Positions 8,387-17,044 are shown, numbered from the stretch's first letter. The stretch: DNA of 64,000 nucleotides from Veronia pacifica (GCF_001707825.1 NZ_LYBM01000009.1:1-64000); one strand, 5' to 3'. The notes: generated from the sequence alone by a model not told the origin. Made by a program: numbers and translations.

Positions 8387-8562
8387 CTACAAAAGCTGAC
8401 ATAGAGCCGCTCTGGATAGTAGAAAAGCGCGCAATTGAAGAGGCTATCAATATATGCGAGGGAAATATTTCGCAGGCGGCGGGCCTCCTAGAGGTCAGTC
8501 CATCAACCATATATCGTAAGCTTCAAAGTTGGCAATTGTCTCAGGAAAGTAACAGGGAATAG
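8383..8562 (+). CDS. luxO: Detached Fis-type HTH DNA-binding segment of LuxO (-1 frame)
   Basis: Frame -1 relative to luxO encodes 59 residues starting at GTG 8383. It includes [15 protein letters not shown], then [20 protein letters not shown], then YRKLQSW, the unmistakable C-terminal helix-turn-helix of LuxO-type activators. The GTG overlaps the luxO stop as GTGA, an arrangement often used for translational coupling, but no ribosome site is evident. The segment is too well preserved to be an old relic. It could be expressed by coupling or frameshifting, or be part of a recently broken luxO, or reflect a one-base sequencing error. The frame is open only from 8362, which confines the shift to 25 bases. 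Confidence 0.6.
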   Translation: MTTKADIEPLWIVEKRAIEEAINICEGNISQAAGLLEVSPSTIYRKLQSWQLSQESNRE

Positions 8563-8565
8563 CGG

Positions 8566-8922
8566 ATGGGAACGACAATAAATCGGGAGACACTGCGTCG
8601 CCTTGCGGCGGAAGTTGGTGAAGAGACGGTAACCGTTTTACTGAATGTTTTCAGCGATGAGTTGAACCGTTACCAATCACAATTATCACATGAACCCAGT
8701 GTTTCCGATGTAAGAGATATCAGTCATGCTATCAAGAGCAGCGCAGCGAGTTTTGGTGCGGATGATTTAGCGGAGTTTGCTCAGGAGTGTGAATCCAGAG
8801 TGAAACTTGGTCAGGATGTGTGGGTCAGGGACCATCTCCCCGAACTCACATCTATGTTAAAAGGTGCCGCAACCGAATACCGTGCGTTAGCTATTGATGA
8901 GCATCTGCTCGATAGCCTTTGA
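8566..8922 (+). CDS. luxU: LuxU phosphorelay (HPt) protein
   Basis: LuxU carries phosphate from the hybrid quorum-sensing kinases (LuxN, LuxQ, CqsS types) to LuxO. The 118-residue helical HPt protein has the phospho-accepting H54 in ISHAIKSSAASFGA. Its length matches Vibrio LuxU (about 114 residues). It starts three bases after the stop of the LuxO HTH segment, consistent with an ancestral luxO-luxU operon. Its last 36 bases overlap the 3' end of the convergent yvcK gene. Confidence 0.92.
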   Translation: MGTTINRETLRRLAAEVGEETVTVLLNVFSDELNRYQSQLSHEPSVSDVRDISHAIKSSAASFGADDLAEFAQECESRVKLGQDVWVRDHLPELTSMLKGAATEYRALAIDEHLLDSL

Positions 8923-9780
8923 TAGACTGTCTCTGTCATGCCGCCATCTGTGGTTGGCAGAGGCAAGTTTTTCACGTCTGTAGTGATAACATTCATCTAT
9001 TTCTGGCCTATCTTCCTCACCCAATACCAAATCGATTTTTCTTCCGCCCATAGCACGCTCACACCAATGCAGCATAGTGTTCAGGGTCATTTGGCCCGCA
9101 GGGCCTGTTTCAGCATCTAGGTTACATATGAAGATAACCTTTGCTTTCACTGTTTTCAGCGCCCTACCAATTTCTGGAAGTAGGAGAGGGGGCATAACAC
9201 TGGTCAGAAAACTGCCCGGTCCCAACAAAATAATGTCAGCATTTACGATGGATTCCACAGCTTCATGAGTGGCAGGCACTGGTGGATCTATAAACAAGCG
9301 ACTCGGCGGTTTTTCAAGTTCATCAACGCTCGTTTCTCCACTAATAATTTCACCGCAACTCGTTATTGCGGCTAGATCAGCTGAATGCTCGGACATCGGC
9401 AGGATATGTGTGTCCACTTTCAACATATCTCTGATCAGATTGATGGCTTCAAGGGGACGAATAGACAAGTTGCCTAAGGCTGTCAGTATCAGATTACCGA
9501 GATTGTGACCATCTAGCTCTCCATTTCCTTTGAAACGATACTCGAAAAGCATAGATCCGGTGGAGGGCTCTGTGATGAGCTGATTGATACAATTGCGGGT
9601 ATCTCCCCAAGCAATACCTCCCTGACATGCTCTAATTCTGCCTGTAGAGCCGCCATTATCTGTGGTAGTCACGATACCCGTGACATTCTCACCGTGGTGA
9701 GTCAGGGCAGAAAGTACTCTACCGAGCCCATGGCCACCGCCAATAGCGACGAAACGAGGGGTTGTTAGACTGCTGTTCAT
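8887..9780 (-). CDS. yvcK: YvcK/CofD-like (gluconeogenesis factor) family protein
   Basis: The 297-residue protein has the nucleotide-binding N-terminus FVAIGGGHGLGRVL, the NGGSTGR motif and the DLVLGEEDRPEIDE C-terminal segment of the YvcK family, a branch of the CofD fold. In Bacillus YvcK binds UDP-sugars and affects cell shape and growth on gluconeogenic carbon. Its role in vibrios is less clear. The gene is convergent with luxU and overlaps it by 36 bases, a conserved position in Vibrionaceae. The start is ATG at 9780 with a short AGA-rich leader rather than a strong ribosome site. Confidence 0.88.
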   Translation of the reverse strand: MNSSLTTPRFVAIGGGHGLGRVLSALTHHGENVTGIVTTTDNGGSTGRIRACQGGIAWGDTRNCINQLITEPSTGSMLFEYRFKGNGELDGHNLGNLILTALGNLSIRPLEAINLIRDMLKVDTHILPMSEHSADLAAITSCGEIISGETSVDELEKPPSRLFIDPPVPATHEAVESIVNADIILLGPGSFLTSVMPPLLLPEIGRALKTVKAKVIFICNLDAETGPAGQMTLNTMLHWCERAMGGRKIDLVLGEEDRPEIDECYHYRREKLASANHRWRHDRDSLSKAIEQMLINS

Positions 9781-9896
9781 GAAACGTCCGATCTTGAAGA
9801 GAGATGTAAATGATGTCGGAGGAATAATACTACAGCTCCAGTTTCTGTCTGAATAATCCGTCCTGTGTTTGAAAAATCCATCTTGAAAATGTGATG

Positions 9897-10454
9897 TTAG
9901 TTAGTTTTATCCATCAGACTCATTAAATAATCGCACGTACTTCTGCATGAATCACTTGCGACCAGAATTTGTTTTTCTTTGGCACACAGAGGCAACAGTT
10001 CTAGCCATCTCTGGCAAAGCCAAGTCAGGTTCTCAAATTCTGTATCTACATAGAGTTTCTGGAGGTCAGGGAAGCGCTCAAATAATATCAGTAGTCTATT
10101 TGCCAGTGCTTCAGTGTCCTCGCTAATGTCTTGCTGAGGCCAGTCCGGCAAAAGTGTACATTCTCCGGTCAATACGCCTTCACTTTCTTCAAAAACTCGA
10201 TTCACTCTAAAGCAGCTCAAACCACGGAGTATCAGCATGATACGATTACCGTCTCTGCTACTGAAATCTTCGATAGCAACTTTGGTGATAATGGAGTTCG
10301 CCATTGGAGAGGTCATTCCCAATCCAAACTCCTGATTCGTTTTGAGAGCGTGAACCAAAGTGTTTTGTTGTTCACCCGGTAAAACGAGAAGAGGTAGACG
10401 CCCCGAAGGCAAAACATGACGTCGACTGAAGATCAGTGGCATCATTTCTGGCAT
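9897..10454 (-). CDS. LON substrate-binding (N) domain protein
   Basis: The 185-residue protein consists only of the N-terminal substrate-recognition domain of Lon protease (LPLLVLPGEQ, FGLGM, LRGLSCFRV). The AAA+ and protease domains are absent. Stand-alone LON-domain proteins are common in gammaproteobacteria and plants, and their function is not established. An AGGAGAAAG ribosome site precedes the ATG. Intergenic distance to yvcK (116 bases, same strand) leaves open whether they share a transcript. Confidence 0.85.
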   Translation of the reverse strand: MPEMMPLIFSRRHVLPSGRLPLLVLPGEQQNTLVHALKTNQEFGLGMTSPMANSIITKVAIEDFSSRDGNRIMLILRGLSCFRVNRVFEESEGVLTGECTLLPDWPQQDISEDTEALANRLLILFERFPDLQKLYVDTEFENLTWLCQRWLELLPLCAKEKQILVASDSCRSTCDYLMSLMDKTN

Positions 10455-10695
10455 GGGCTTTCTCCTCTCGGGTCATGCTGAATGACTCTGTGAACATGTA
10501 CTTTATATGTTCGGCTCGTAATTACTTACTACTTAAAGTTATATGACAACTTTTCAATAAAGCAAAAACAGATGCCTACTTTGATGGTTTACTCCTGTTG
10601 AATTCACATGAAATCCGAGAGACGATTAAATTGTTGGTAGGTGCTCATTAACGATATTTCTTTATAAACGTAGGAAGCGTTTAAGTAATCTTCCT

Positions 10696-10709
10696 TTGAT
10701 CTGTGTCAA
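10696..10709. promoter_or_regulatory. FNR-type binding site upstream of moaABCDE
   Basis: TTGATctgtGTCAA matches the FNR consensus TTGAT-N4-ATCAA at 9 of 10 positions. It lies about 40 bases upstream of the presumed transcript start. In E. coli the moa operon is induced anaerobically through FNR, so this fits known biology. CRP-family alternatives cannot be excluded. Confidence 0.6.
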
Positions 10710-10809
10710 CGATAAGATAGTTTAATTGAAAATTTGACGCGACAAGGCGTTTTTTTCTCTTTTTTAACCCGTTCTCTTGTTACTCTTGAAATCCCGATTT
10801 ACATTCAAA

Positions 10810-10984
10810 TAACGTGCTGGCATCACACTACATTTTGTAATTTGTCAGCAGGCGACCAAAAACCGAAGCTTTCTTTGCTACGTCAGGGCTTAGCCCGATA
10901 TGTAAAGTTGGCCGTGATCTCGCGATCACCAGGGCGGGCAATAGAAATGTTCCCGTCTCCCGAACTTGGAAAGGTGATTAGTTG
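10810..10984 (+). ncRNA. Probable Moco (molybdenum cofactor) riboswitch in the moaA leader
   Basis: The leader contains a perfect hairpin GTGATC-TCGC-GATCAC (10914-10929). It is followed by GGGCGGGCAA and the segment TCTCCCGAACTTGGAAAGG, which resembles the conserved 3' portion (CCUCCCGA...GGAAGGUG) of the Moco RNA motif. It ends directly at the moaA ribosome site, consistent with translational control by cofactor. The position matches the E. coli moaA riboswitch. The consensus is recalled from memory and boundaries are approximate. Confidence 0.55.
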
Positions 10985-10986
10985 CA

Positions 10987-11967
10987 ATGCAATTAGAAGA
11001 CAGTTATCAGCGCAAGTTTTATTACTTGCGTCTCTCTATTACTGATGTTTGTAATTTCAAATGTCAGTATTGCCTCCCTGACGGTTACAAACCCAAGGGA
11101 AAAAATTCAGGTTTTTTACAGCTTGAAGAGATTCGTCGTGTGATCGCGGCTTTCGCTCATTGTGGCACGACAAAAGTCAGGATCACAGGTGGCGAGCCCA
11201 GTTTGCGAAAAGACTTTTCTGATGTGATTGCTGTTGCCGCTGAGCAACCGGGCATTGAGAAAGTCGCAACGACCACAAACGGATACCGTCTTGCTAAGCA
11301 GGCTGCTGTTTGGCGAGAAGCTGGCCTGACCCATATAAACGTAAGTGTTGATAGCCTCGATTCCAGAATGTTTCACCAAATTACTGGTGAGAATAAATTT
11401 ACTGAAGTAATGGCAGGGATTGATGCTGCGTTTGATGCTGGTTTTCCCCAGATCAAGGTTAATGCTGTTTTGATGAAGGATCTCAACAGTAACGAATTGC
11501 CTGCTTTTCTCTCTTGGATCAAAAGTCGCCCCATACAACTAAGGTTTATTGAGTTGATGCAAACTGGTGACATGGATGATTTCTTTTCCAGATATCATCA
11601 ATCAGGCATCAGCATTCGCAACTATCTTATTGCCAATGGCTGGTTGATGAAGGCCAGAGAAGCCAACGATGGCCCTGCTGAGGTGTATACGCATCCAGAA
11701 TATCAGGGTGAGATTGGCTTAATCATGCCCTATAAGAAAGACTTCTGTCAGACCTGCAACCGACTACGGGTATCTGCGCTTGGTAAACTACACATGTGTC
11801 TTTTTGGTGATTATGGTGTGGAGTTGAGGGATCTCCTTCAGGAAGACAGTCAGCGTGACCAACTGATCACGGCTATTCAAACCCAGTTAGCAGATAAAAA
11901 AGTAAGCCACTTTTTAGATGATGGATACACTGGAATGACTCCAAATCTTGCCTATATTGGCGGCTAA
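10987..11967 (+). CDS. moaA: GTP 3',8-cyclase MoaA
   Basis: Radical-SAM enzyme that, with MoaC, converts GTP to cyclic pyranopterin monophosphate in the first step of molybdenum cofactor synthesis. The SAM cluster motif is C22xxxC26xxC29. The GGEP motif follows. The second, substrate-binding iron-sulfur cluster is given by the C-terminal CxxC...C pattern ([20 protein letters not shown]). The protein ends in the functionally important Gly-Gly tail (NLAYIGG). The 326-residue length is normal. First gene of moaABCDE, all genes closely packed on +. Confidence 0.97.
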   Translation: MQLEDSYQRKFYYLRLSITDVCNFKCQYCLPDGYKPKGKNSGFLQLEEIRRVIAAFAHCGTTKVRITGGEPSLRKDFSDVIAVAAEQPGIEKVATTTNGYRLAKQAAVWREAGLTHINVSVDSLDSRMFHQITGENKFTEVMAGIDAAFDAGFPQIKVNAVLMKDLNSNELPAFLSWIKSRPIQLRFIELMQTGDMDDFFSRYHQSGISIRNYLIANGWLMKAREANDGPAEVYTHPEYQGEIGLIMPYKKDFCQTCNRLRVSALGKLHMCLFGDYGVELRDLLQEDSQRDQLITAIQTQLADKKVSHFLDDGYTGMTPNLAYIGG

Positions 11968-12006
11968 TATAAATTTCAACCATAACGTTTTATTGAGGAA
12001 ACAATC

Positions 12007-12516
12007 ATGGGCCATGCGGTCAGCAGTTTTAAGCCAGCAAACATTGCCGTTCTTACCGTGTCTGATACCCGTACAGAAGAAACAGATACGTCGGGTGGTT
12101 ATCTGGCAGATGCACTGAAAGAAGCGGGGCATCACCTAGCAGACAAAAAAATTGTTATTGATGATAAGTATCAAATCAGATCTATCGTTTCACAGTGGAT
12201 TGCTTCAGATACTATAAAAGCGATTTTGATCACGGGCGGTACCGGCTTCACAGCTCGCGACCGCACACCTGAAGCGATAACACCATTATTTGATAAGCAA
12301 GTAGAAGGGTTTGGTGAGGTGTTTCGTGCCGTTTCATATGAAGAAATTGGTACATCTACGATTCAATCTCGTGCAATTGCTGGTTTCGCTAATAATACGG
12401 TTATTTTTGCTATGCCAGGCTCGACAGGTGCTTGTAAAACGGGCTGGACAAAAATTGTCAAAGAGCAATTGGATGCAAGCCACAAGCCTTGTAATTTCAT
12501 ACCGCATCTGGGGTAA
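12007..12516 (+). CDS. moaB: Molybdenum cofactor biosynthesis protein B
   Basis: The 169-residue protein is of the MoaB/Mog fold, which binds molybdopterin. Visible motifs are LTVSDTR, the [15 protein letters not shown] loop and [12 protein letters not shown]. MoaB is homologous to the molybdopterin adenylyltransferases MogA/Cnx1G. In enterobacteria its own role is uncertain, but in genomes lacking mogA it could do the adenylylation. It is preceded by TGAGGAAAC and lies 39 bases after moaA. Confidence 0.95.
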   Translation: MGHAVSSFKPANIAVLTVSDTRTEETDTSGGYLADALKEAGHHLADKKIVIDDKYQIRSIVSQWIASDTIKAILITGGTGFTARDRTPEAITPLFDKQVEGFGEVFRAVSYEEIGTSTIQSRAIAGFANNTVIFAMPGSTGACKTGWTKIVKEQLDASHKPCNFIPHLG

Positions 12517-12521
12517 ATAAA

Positions 12522-13001
12522 GTGTCTGAACTGACCCACATAAATGCATCTGGTGAAGCGAACATGGTTGATGTTTCCTCTAAAAGTGAAACTGTTCGTG
12601 AGGCACGTGCTGAAGCTCTCATCGATATGGCTCCAGATACACTAGCGCTGATTTTGTCGGGAAAACATCACAAAGGTGATGTTTTTGCTACAGCGAGAAT
12701 TGCTGGTATCCATGCCGCTAAACGCACTTGGGATCTGATTCCACTTTGCCACCCTTTGATGTTGTCTAAGGTCGAGGTTTCACTTGAACCGCTCCCTGAT
12801 TCATCGCAGGTCCGAGTAGAGTCTCTGTGCAAGCTGACAGGAAAAACAGGTGTAGAGATGGAGGCATTAACAGCAGCTTCTGTCGCTGCTCTGACCATTT
12901 ATGACATGTGTAAAGCTGTACAGAAAGACATAGTAATAAGTTCAGTCCGTTTATTAGAGAAAACTGGCGGCAAATCTGGCCACTTCAAGGTTGAGGCATG
13001 A
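12522..13001 (+). CDS. moaC: Cyclic pyranopterin monophosphate synthase MoaC
   Basis: MoaC rearranges the MoaA product into cyclic pyranopterin monophosphate. The 159-residue protein shows the conserved LIPLCHPL segment, and [20 protein letters not shown]. The C-terminal catalytic lysine region (KTGGKSGHF) is also present. The start is GTG at 12522, five bases after the moaB stop. Its end overlaps the moaD start by 4 bases (ATGA), implying coupled translation. Confidence 0.96.
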   Translation: MSELTHINASGEANMVDVSSKSETVREARAEALIDMAPDTLALILSGKHHKGDVFATARIAGIHAAKRTWDLIPLCHPLMLSKVEVSLEPLPDSSQVRVESLCKLTGKTGVEMEALTAASVAALTIYDMCKAVQKDIVISSVRLLEKTGGKSGHFKVEA

Positions 13002-13243
13002 TTCGGGTTTTATTTTTTGCTCAAGTAAAAGAAATCACTGGTACTGCTGCAGTTGAACTGGAGCCAGTGTTTAATACTGCCGAAGCCGTGCGTCAACATT
13101 TGGCTGCACAGAGTGGAAAGTGGGCGTTAGCACTGGAGCAGGGAAAACTCCTGGTGGCAATCAACCAGACCATCGCATCGCTGGATACGCCAGTTAAAGA
13201 TGGTGACGAGGTGGCTTTTTTTCCGCCTGTGACAGGGGGCTGA
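12998..13243 (+). CDS. moaD: Molybdopterin synthase sulfur-carrier subunit MoaD
   Basis: The 81-residue ubiquitin-fold protein ends in the PPVTGG tail, whose terminal glycine is adenylated by MoeB and thiocarboxylated to donate sulfur to precursor Z. Length matches the family. It overlaps moaC by 4 bases and is followed at once by moaE, its partner subunit. Confidence 0.96.
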   Translation: MIRVLFFAQVKEITGTAAVELEPVFNTAEAVRQHLAAQSGKWALALEQGKLLVAINQTIASLDTPVKDGDEVAFFPPVTGG

Positions 13244-13244
13244 G

Positions 13245-13685
13245 GTGATTTCTGTTCAGGAGAAAGACTTTTGCGTTGGCGATGAGTACACAAATCTCAA
13301 TCGCGACAATGCGGACGGGGCAGTAGTAACATTTGTTGGCAAAGTCAGGGATATGAATCTTGGTGACGAAGTAACAGGACTGACTTTGGAACACTATCCG
13401 GGAATGACCGAAAAGTCTCTGAGTAGCATTGTGTCGGAGGCGAAAACACGCTGGCCGTTAAATAGGGTACGAGTCATTCACCGTGTTGGAAAGTTAGCAC
13501 TGGGCGAGCAGATTGTCTTCGTTGGAGTCAGCAGTGCTCACCGCAAAGCGGCTTTTGAAGCATGTGAATTCATCATGGACTATTTAAAAACCCGTGCACC
13601 TTTCTGGAAAAAAGAGCAGCTAAAGGATGAAGAGCGTTGGATTGAGGCAAAGGCATCTGATGATGTTGCAGCTGATCGCTGGTGA
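13245..13685 (+). CDS. moaE: Molybdopterin synthase catalytic subunit MoaE
   Basis: MoaE forms a heterotetramer with MoaD and inserts the dithiolene sulfurs into cyclic pyranopterin monophosphate. The 146-residue protein has the conserved GAVVTFVGKVRD segment. LTLEHYPGMTEKSL, IHRVGKLALGEQIVFVGV and the C-terminal PFWKKE motif also match. The start is GTG at 13245, one base after the moaD stop. Last gene of the moa operon, followed by a bidirectional terminator. Confidence 0.96.
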   Translation: MISVQEKDFCVGDEYTNLNRDNADGAVVTFVGKVRDMNLGDEVTGLTLEHYPGMTEKSLSSIVSEAKTRWPLNRVRVIHRVGKLALGEQIVFVGVSSAHRKAAFEACEFIMDYLKTRAPFWKKEQLKDEERWIEAKASDDVAADRW

Positions 13686-13713
13686 CCTAATCACTCTACT
13701 TTTATTTTTAGAT

Positions 13714-13745
13714 AAAAAAACGCAGCGATAATGCTGCGTTTTTTT
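13714..13745. terminator. Bidirectional terminator between moaE and the chitinase gene
   Basis: The hairpin AACGCAGC/GCTGCGTT is flanked by seven A upstream and a T-run downstream, so it works on both strands. It separates convergent moaE (+) and the chitinase gene (-). Confidence 0.85.
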
Positions 13746-13816
13746 GCTCGCTAGTTGACTACATTCTTTGTGACGTAGCCACACATAGCTTATTTATTTT
13801 TCTTTCGATTTAATAC

Positions 13817-16345
13817 TTACTGGCAGTTAGCGTCACCAACGAGTTTCCAGACACCCCATGGACCAGTTGTTCCTGGCTCTTGGCCCTGTGTCCACCACTT
13901 CGCTGAATACTCTTTACCCTGATGGGTCACGACATCACCGCCTGTGTAGACAGCAGCGCTATCCCATGCGTTATCACAACCTACGTCAACTGCTTCAACG
14001 GTAACTGTTGCGCTCACGCTGTCTGACAGTTTGCCGTCAGAGACACTCACTGAGAATACTAATGCAGTATCAACTGAGTAGCTTCCCGCAACAAAGGTCA
14101 CGACGCCGCCACTGAACTGTGCATCAACACCTGCTGGCACTGTCCAATCATATGACAGAGAGTCACCATCTGGGTCAGTAGAGCCTGTGGCATCCAGAGT
14201 CACTGTATCGCCAGATTTAGCCATAGAAGGTGCGACTACGTTAGCGACAGGGGCTTTGTTCGTGTCTCCTTCACCCAGAGCAGTGATTGATACTGAATCT
14301 GAGCTGGTAGCACCTTTATCATCAATTACCGTGAGGGTGAAAACATACGTGGTGTCACTTTGTACTTCTGGCACTGACACTGAGGCATTGGCAGTATTCG
14401 CATCGGTAATAGTTAAGGCCGGACCGGATGTTTGCGTCCATTGATGTTTTTCAATTTCACCATCTGCATCTGATGAGCTGCTGCCATCAAGTGTAACAAG
14501 GCTTGGACCTTTGACACTGACATCGTCACCTGCACGAGCGATAGGTGCTTTATTGCGTGGAGGACAATTATCGCCACAGCCTCCGCCTTTCAGTGATTCC
14601 TGCATCGCGTTAAGAATATCACCGTTATCTGCATCAATTTCCCAAGCAAACAGACCACCAAGTCCGAGTGAGCGAACATACTCACCTTTTGCCAAGACAG
14701 AACGCTCGTTGTCATACGTCACCAAGTCACCGTTAGATGGATCCCAAGCGTAAGGCGCTTCAGCTTGCTCATCGTAACCGACTTTTACATTCGGGTTATT
14801 GATATAGCGAGTTACCACATCTTTATAGTCAATAACGCCATCTTCCCAAGAGCCTGCAACTTTACCGTTACCGACACCCGTCATAGGATTGGAAGGATCA
14901 GACATTGAAGCTTCAGTTACACCAGTCCATCCTCGTGCGTACATCGCTGTTCCAACAACCAGTTTTTCAGCTGGCACGCCCTGTGCGAGAAGCAAATCAA
15001 TAGCGTTGGACGTTGTGTAAGCGGGACCTTTACGCGGTTTGCCACTATCATCACGGCCAGTACCATCGCACTCTCCAGCAGAGACATGACTCGCACAGTT
15101 AAGTGCAGTCTGGTGACCGACTACATTACTCCAGCCGCCGTAGAAGTCATAAGTCATCGCTAAGATGAAGTCCATGTGCTTCGCAGCTTCTGCGTAGTCA
15201 ACATCTTCGATTTTGTCATAGCCAGAACCGATGGCCGATGTCAGTTCATACTCGCGACCTGTATCAGCTTCTAGCTCATCCAGCATCTCGCGCAACTCTT
15301 GCATGAGTGCAATGTAAGCTGGTCCATCACGAAGTGGATCGCCTTTGGTCGGATGCGCGCCTTGTCCGCCCGGGAATTCCCAGTCGATATCAACACCATC
15401 GTAGAATTTCCAGGTTTGAAGGAAACGCTTCACTGAGGCAACAAAAATATCTCGTTTAGACTTATCAACGAAATCATAGAAAGGGTCAGATAGCGTCCAG
15501 CCACCTACTGAAGGGATGATCTTCAGGTCTGGATAGCGTTGTTTAAGTGCCATTAACTGACCGTATGTACCTTTGTACGGAGTGCTGAAACTATGTCCAG
15601 ACTGAGGTTGTGGCATTTGCACCGCAGCCCATGGGTCATGAATAACCACTTCATAGTCTCCAGTACCAGCACAGGCCCGATTTAATGCAGCCAGACTACT
15701 ACCGTTGTCAACTTCTCCCAGAGAATCATTCGGGCCACAGACTGGGATGAAACCATAAAAAATGTGAGTAAGATTTTGAGCCGGAATATTGTCTACCGAG
15801 AACTTGCGTCCGTATACACCCCACTCAACAAAGTAAGCACCAACGACTGTGTTGTCTGGTGTGTCATAGTTACCATTATTGGGGTCAACATTCATCGGTA
15901 ACGGGTCTAGGTGTGCGCCGTCAGTGTCCGCGACCACAATGTCTTTCGCCGCACTGGCAGTACACTGTCTGTCTGCTGAATCACCACTACATAGTTCGAC
16001 AGTCATTGCATATTGACCGCCTTTTTTGACCATCAGGGTTGTGCTGCCGCTCTGAGTGGCTGATTCAGTAATATCTGCTTCATAGACAACTTCGTTGTTG
16101 AGTAGTACTCGCCAATGGTTGCCCGCATCGCCTGACCAGCGGTTCCATGAGACTGGAACTTCAGCGGCATCTTTAACTGTAACCAAGCTTTTATACGCCG
16201 ATGCTGACTGACTTACCTCAACAATTGCGAAGTCAGTATTCATCCATGAAATCTGCGGTGCGCCGGGGGCAGCAAAAACTGCCGGGCTGACTAATGTTGC
16301 GAATGCTGCTGGCGCAAGGCATTGCATCAGTTTGTTAGGTTTCAT
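13817..16345 (-). CDS. Secreted GH18 chitinase with PKD-like and CBM5/12 domains
   Basis: A secreted endochitinase of 842 residues. A signal peptide with AFA cleavage ends near residue 25. A ChiA-type N-terminal beta-sandwich domain (about 27-140) is followed by a GH18 barrel (about 165-590) with substrate motif SVGG (279-282) and catalytic D316-x-x-D319-x-D321-x-E323. Two PKD-like repeats (about 604-690 and 700-785), each beginning NKAP, link to a C-terminal chitin-binding CBM5/12 module (about 795-842) with the aromatic cluster KWWTQGQEP. Length and order match large Vibrio ChiA enzymes. The gene stands alone. Expression in vibrios is usually chitin-induced, but no regulator lies nearby. 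Confidence 0.95.
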   Translation of the reverse strand: MKPNKLMQCLAPAAFATLVSPAVFAAPGAPQISWMNTDFAIVEVSQSASAYKSLVTVKDAAEVPVSWNRWSGDAGNHWRVLLNNEVVYEADITESATQSGSTTLMVKKGGQYAMTVELCSGDSADRQCTASAAKDIVVADTDGAHLDPLPMNVDPNNGNYDTPDNTVVGAYFVEWGVYGRKFSVDNIPAQNLTHIFYGFIPVCGPNDSLGEVDNGSSLAALNRACAGTGDYEVVIHDPWAAVQMPQPQSGHSFSTPYKGTYGQLMALKQRYPDLKIIPSVGGWTLSDPFYDFVDKSKRDIFVASVKRFLQTWKFYDGVDIDWEFPGGQGAHPTKGDPLRDGPAYIALMQELREMLDELEADTGREYELTSAIGSGYDKIEDVDYAEAAKHMDFILAMTYDFYGGWSNVVGHQTALNCASHVSAGECDGTGRDDSGKPRKGPAYTTSNAIDLLLAQGVPAEKLVVGTAMYARGWTGVTEASMSDPSNPMTGVGNGKVAGSWEDGVIDYKDVVTRYINNPNVKVGYDEQAEAPYAWDPSNGDLVTYDNERSVLAKGEYVRSLGLGGLFAWEIDADNGDILNAMQESLKGGGCGDNCPPRNKAPIARAGDDVSVKGPSLVTLDGSSSSDADGEIEKHQWTQTSGPALTITDANTANASVSVPEVQSDTTYVFTLTVIDDKGATSSDSVSITALGEGDTNKAPVANVVAPSMAKSGDTVTLDATGSTDPDGDSLSYDWTVPAGVDAQFSGGVVTFVAGSYSVDTALVFSVSVSDGKLSDSVSATVTVEAVDVGCDNAWDSAAVYTGGDVVTHQGKEYSAKWWTQGQEPGTTGPWGVWKLVGDANCQ

Positions 16346-16602
16346 TTACAGATCCTTGAAAAATTGTAAAAAATGGCTTGAAGCTCGCTATGACAGCCAA
16401 AGGCTAACGAGTAAGACGAGTGTCTTTGTTATTAATCTGTTAGTGAAGGGTTAAAAAGAAGTTTTGGAGTGACTACAAATACAACGTTAGTCGTATACTT
16501 ATTTTTTCAAGAGAAATTAGACCTGTAAGGGATAATAAGAATTTTGTCATTAATAACAAATCTATTTAAAACAGAGGTATATAATGTCAATAAAGTAAAT
16601 AA

Positions 16603-16625
16603 GGCCTCACTGAATGCATGAGGCC
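16603..16625 (-). terminator. Hairpin downstream of the 82-residue ORF
   Basis: The stem GGCCTCA/TGAGGCC with a 9-base loop begins seven bases after the stop of the minus-strand small ORF and is followed on that strand by TTATTTACTTT. It looks like a terminator of moderate strength. As it lies upstream of the chitinase promoter, it supports a separate minus-strand transcript starting further right. Confidence 0.55.
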
Positions 16626-16631
16626 CTACAT

Positions 16632-16880
16632 TTACTTCTTCGGCGCTTCGTTTTTGTTTTTCTTGCTAGAGCAAGGAACAAAACCATGTCTCACACGTGA
16701 GCTGAGAGGACGAGACTGAGAACCGACTGGCATCATAAGCTTTATTACCTTTTCGTTCTTACTGTTGAACATTAAACACATGGGATTATTGTTTAATAAC
16801 ATGTGTTTAATGAAAGTATCAGCCTTAAATTCGTATTTGACAATCCAACTAAGTGGAAAAGCGTGATTATTCCCACACAT
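16632..16880 (-). CDS. Hypothetical small protein (82 residues)
   Basis: I do not recognise this product. It is a basic 82-residue protein with a hydrophobic/aromatic N-terminal part (FPLSWIVKYEF) and a lysine-rich tail (KKNKNEAPKK). No clear ribosome site precedes ATG 16880, and an internal ATG near residue 27 is an alternative. The support is a terminator-like hairpin just after the stop. A 12-bp perfect inverted repeat lies inside the ORF (16771-16811), so the transcript could instead be a structured RNA and the ORF fortuitous. Confidence 0.4.
   Translation of the reverse strand: MCGNNHAFPLSWIVKYEFKADTFIKHMLLNNNPMCLMFNSKNEKVIKLMMPVGSQSRPLSSRVRHGFVPCSSKKNKNEAPKK
16771..16811. repeat. 12-bp perfect inverted repeat
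   Basis: ATTAAACACATG (16771-16782) and CATGTGTTTAAT (16800-16811) are exact reverse complements separated by 17 AT-rich bases. The element lies in the middle of the minus-strand 82-residue ORF. It could be an RNA hairpin or a protein-binding site. Confidence 0.6.
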
Positions 16881-17044
16881 AAAGTATGCTAATAGCGAAG
16901 GTCACAGTGGAGGTAGGGAGAAAATAGGGATATTAGTCTGTGAAAAAGGGATGTCGCATTTGTGAATATCACGTTATTTGAATGGTTTGCTAGACTTACT
17001 TTGCACAAGTAATTGTTCTCGTACTACTCGAATGGGAGTTCCAC

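Larger units (their letters stand above)
10455..10986. other. Regulatory region upstream of moaA
   Basis: A 532-base gene-free stretch. The first 240 bases are AT-rich and show nothing clear beyond the promoter area of the minus-strand LON-domain gene. It then contains an FNR-like site (10696-10709) and a structured leader with Moco-riboswitch features (about 10810-10984), listed separately. Confidence 0.5.

Noticed and set aside
10734-11045. 103-codon + strand frame overlapping the moaA leader
   Set aside because: It coincides with the structured leader, overlaps moaA in another frame, and has no similarity. It is a fortuitous ORF.
14200-14550. PKD repeat pair considered as a DNA-level tandem repeat
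   Set aside because: Similarity is at protein-domain level (NKAP starts, DADG/DPDG loops), with little nucleotide identity.
14187-14753. Open + strand frames antisense to the chitinase PKD region
   Set aside because: Ser/Thr/Val-rich composition mirrors the PKD repeats on the other strand. No independent coding signal.
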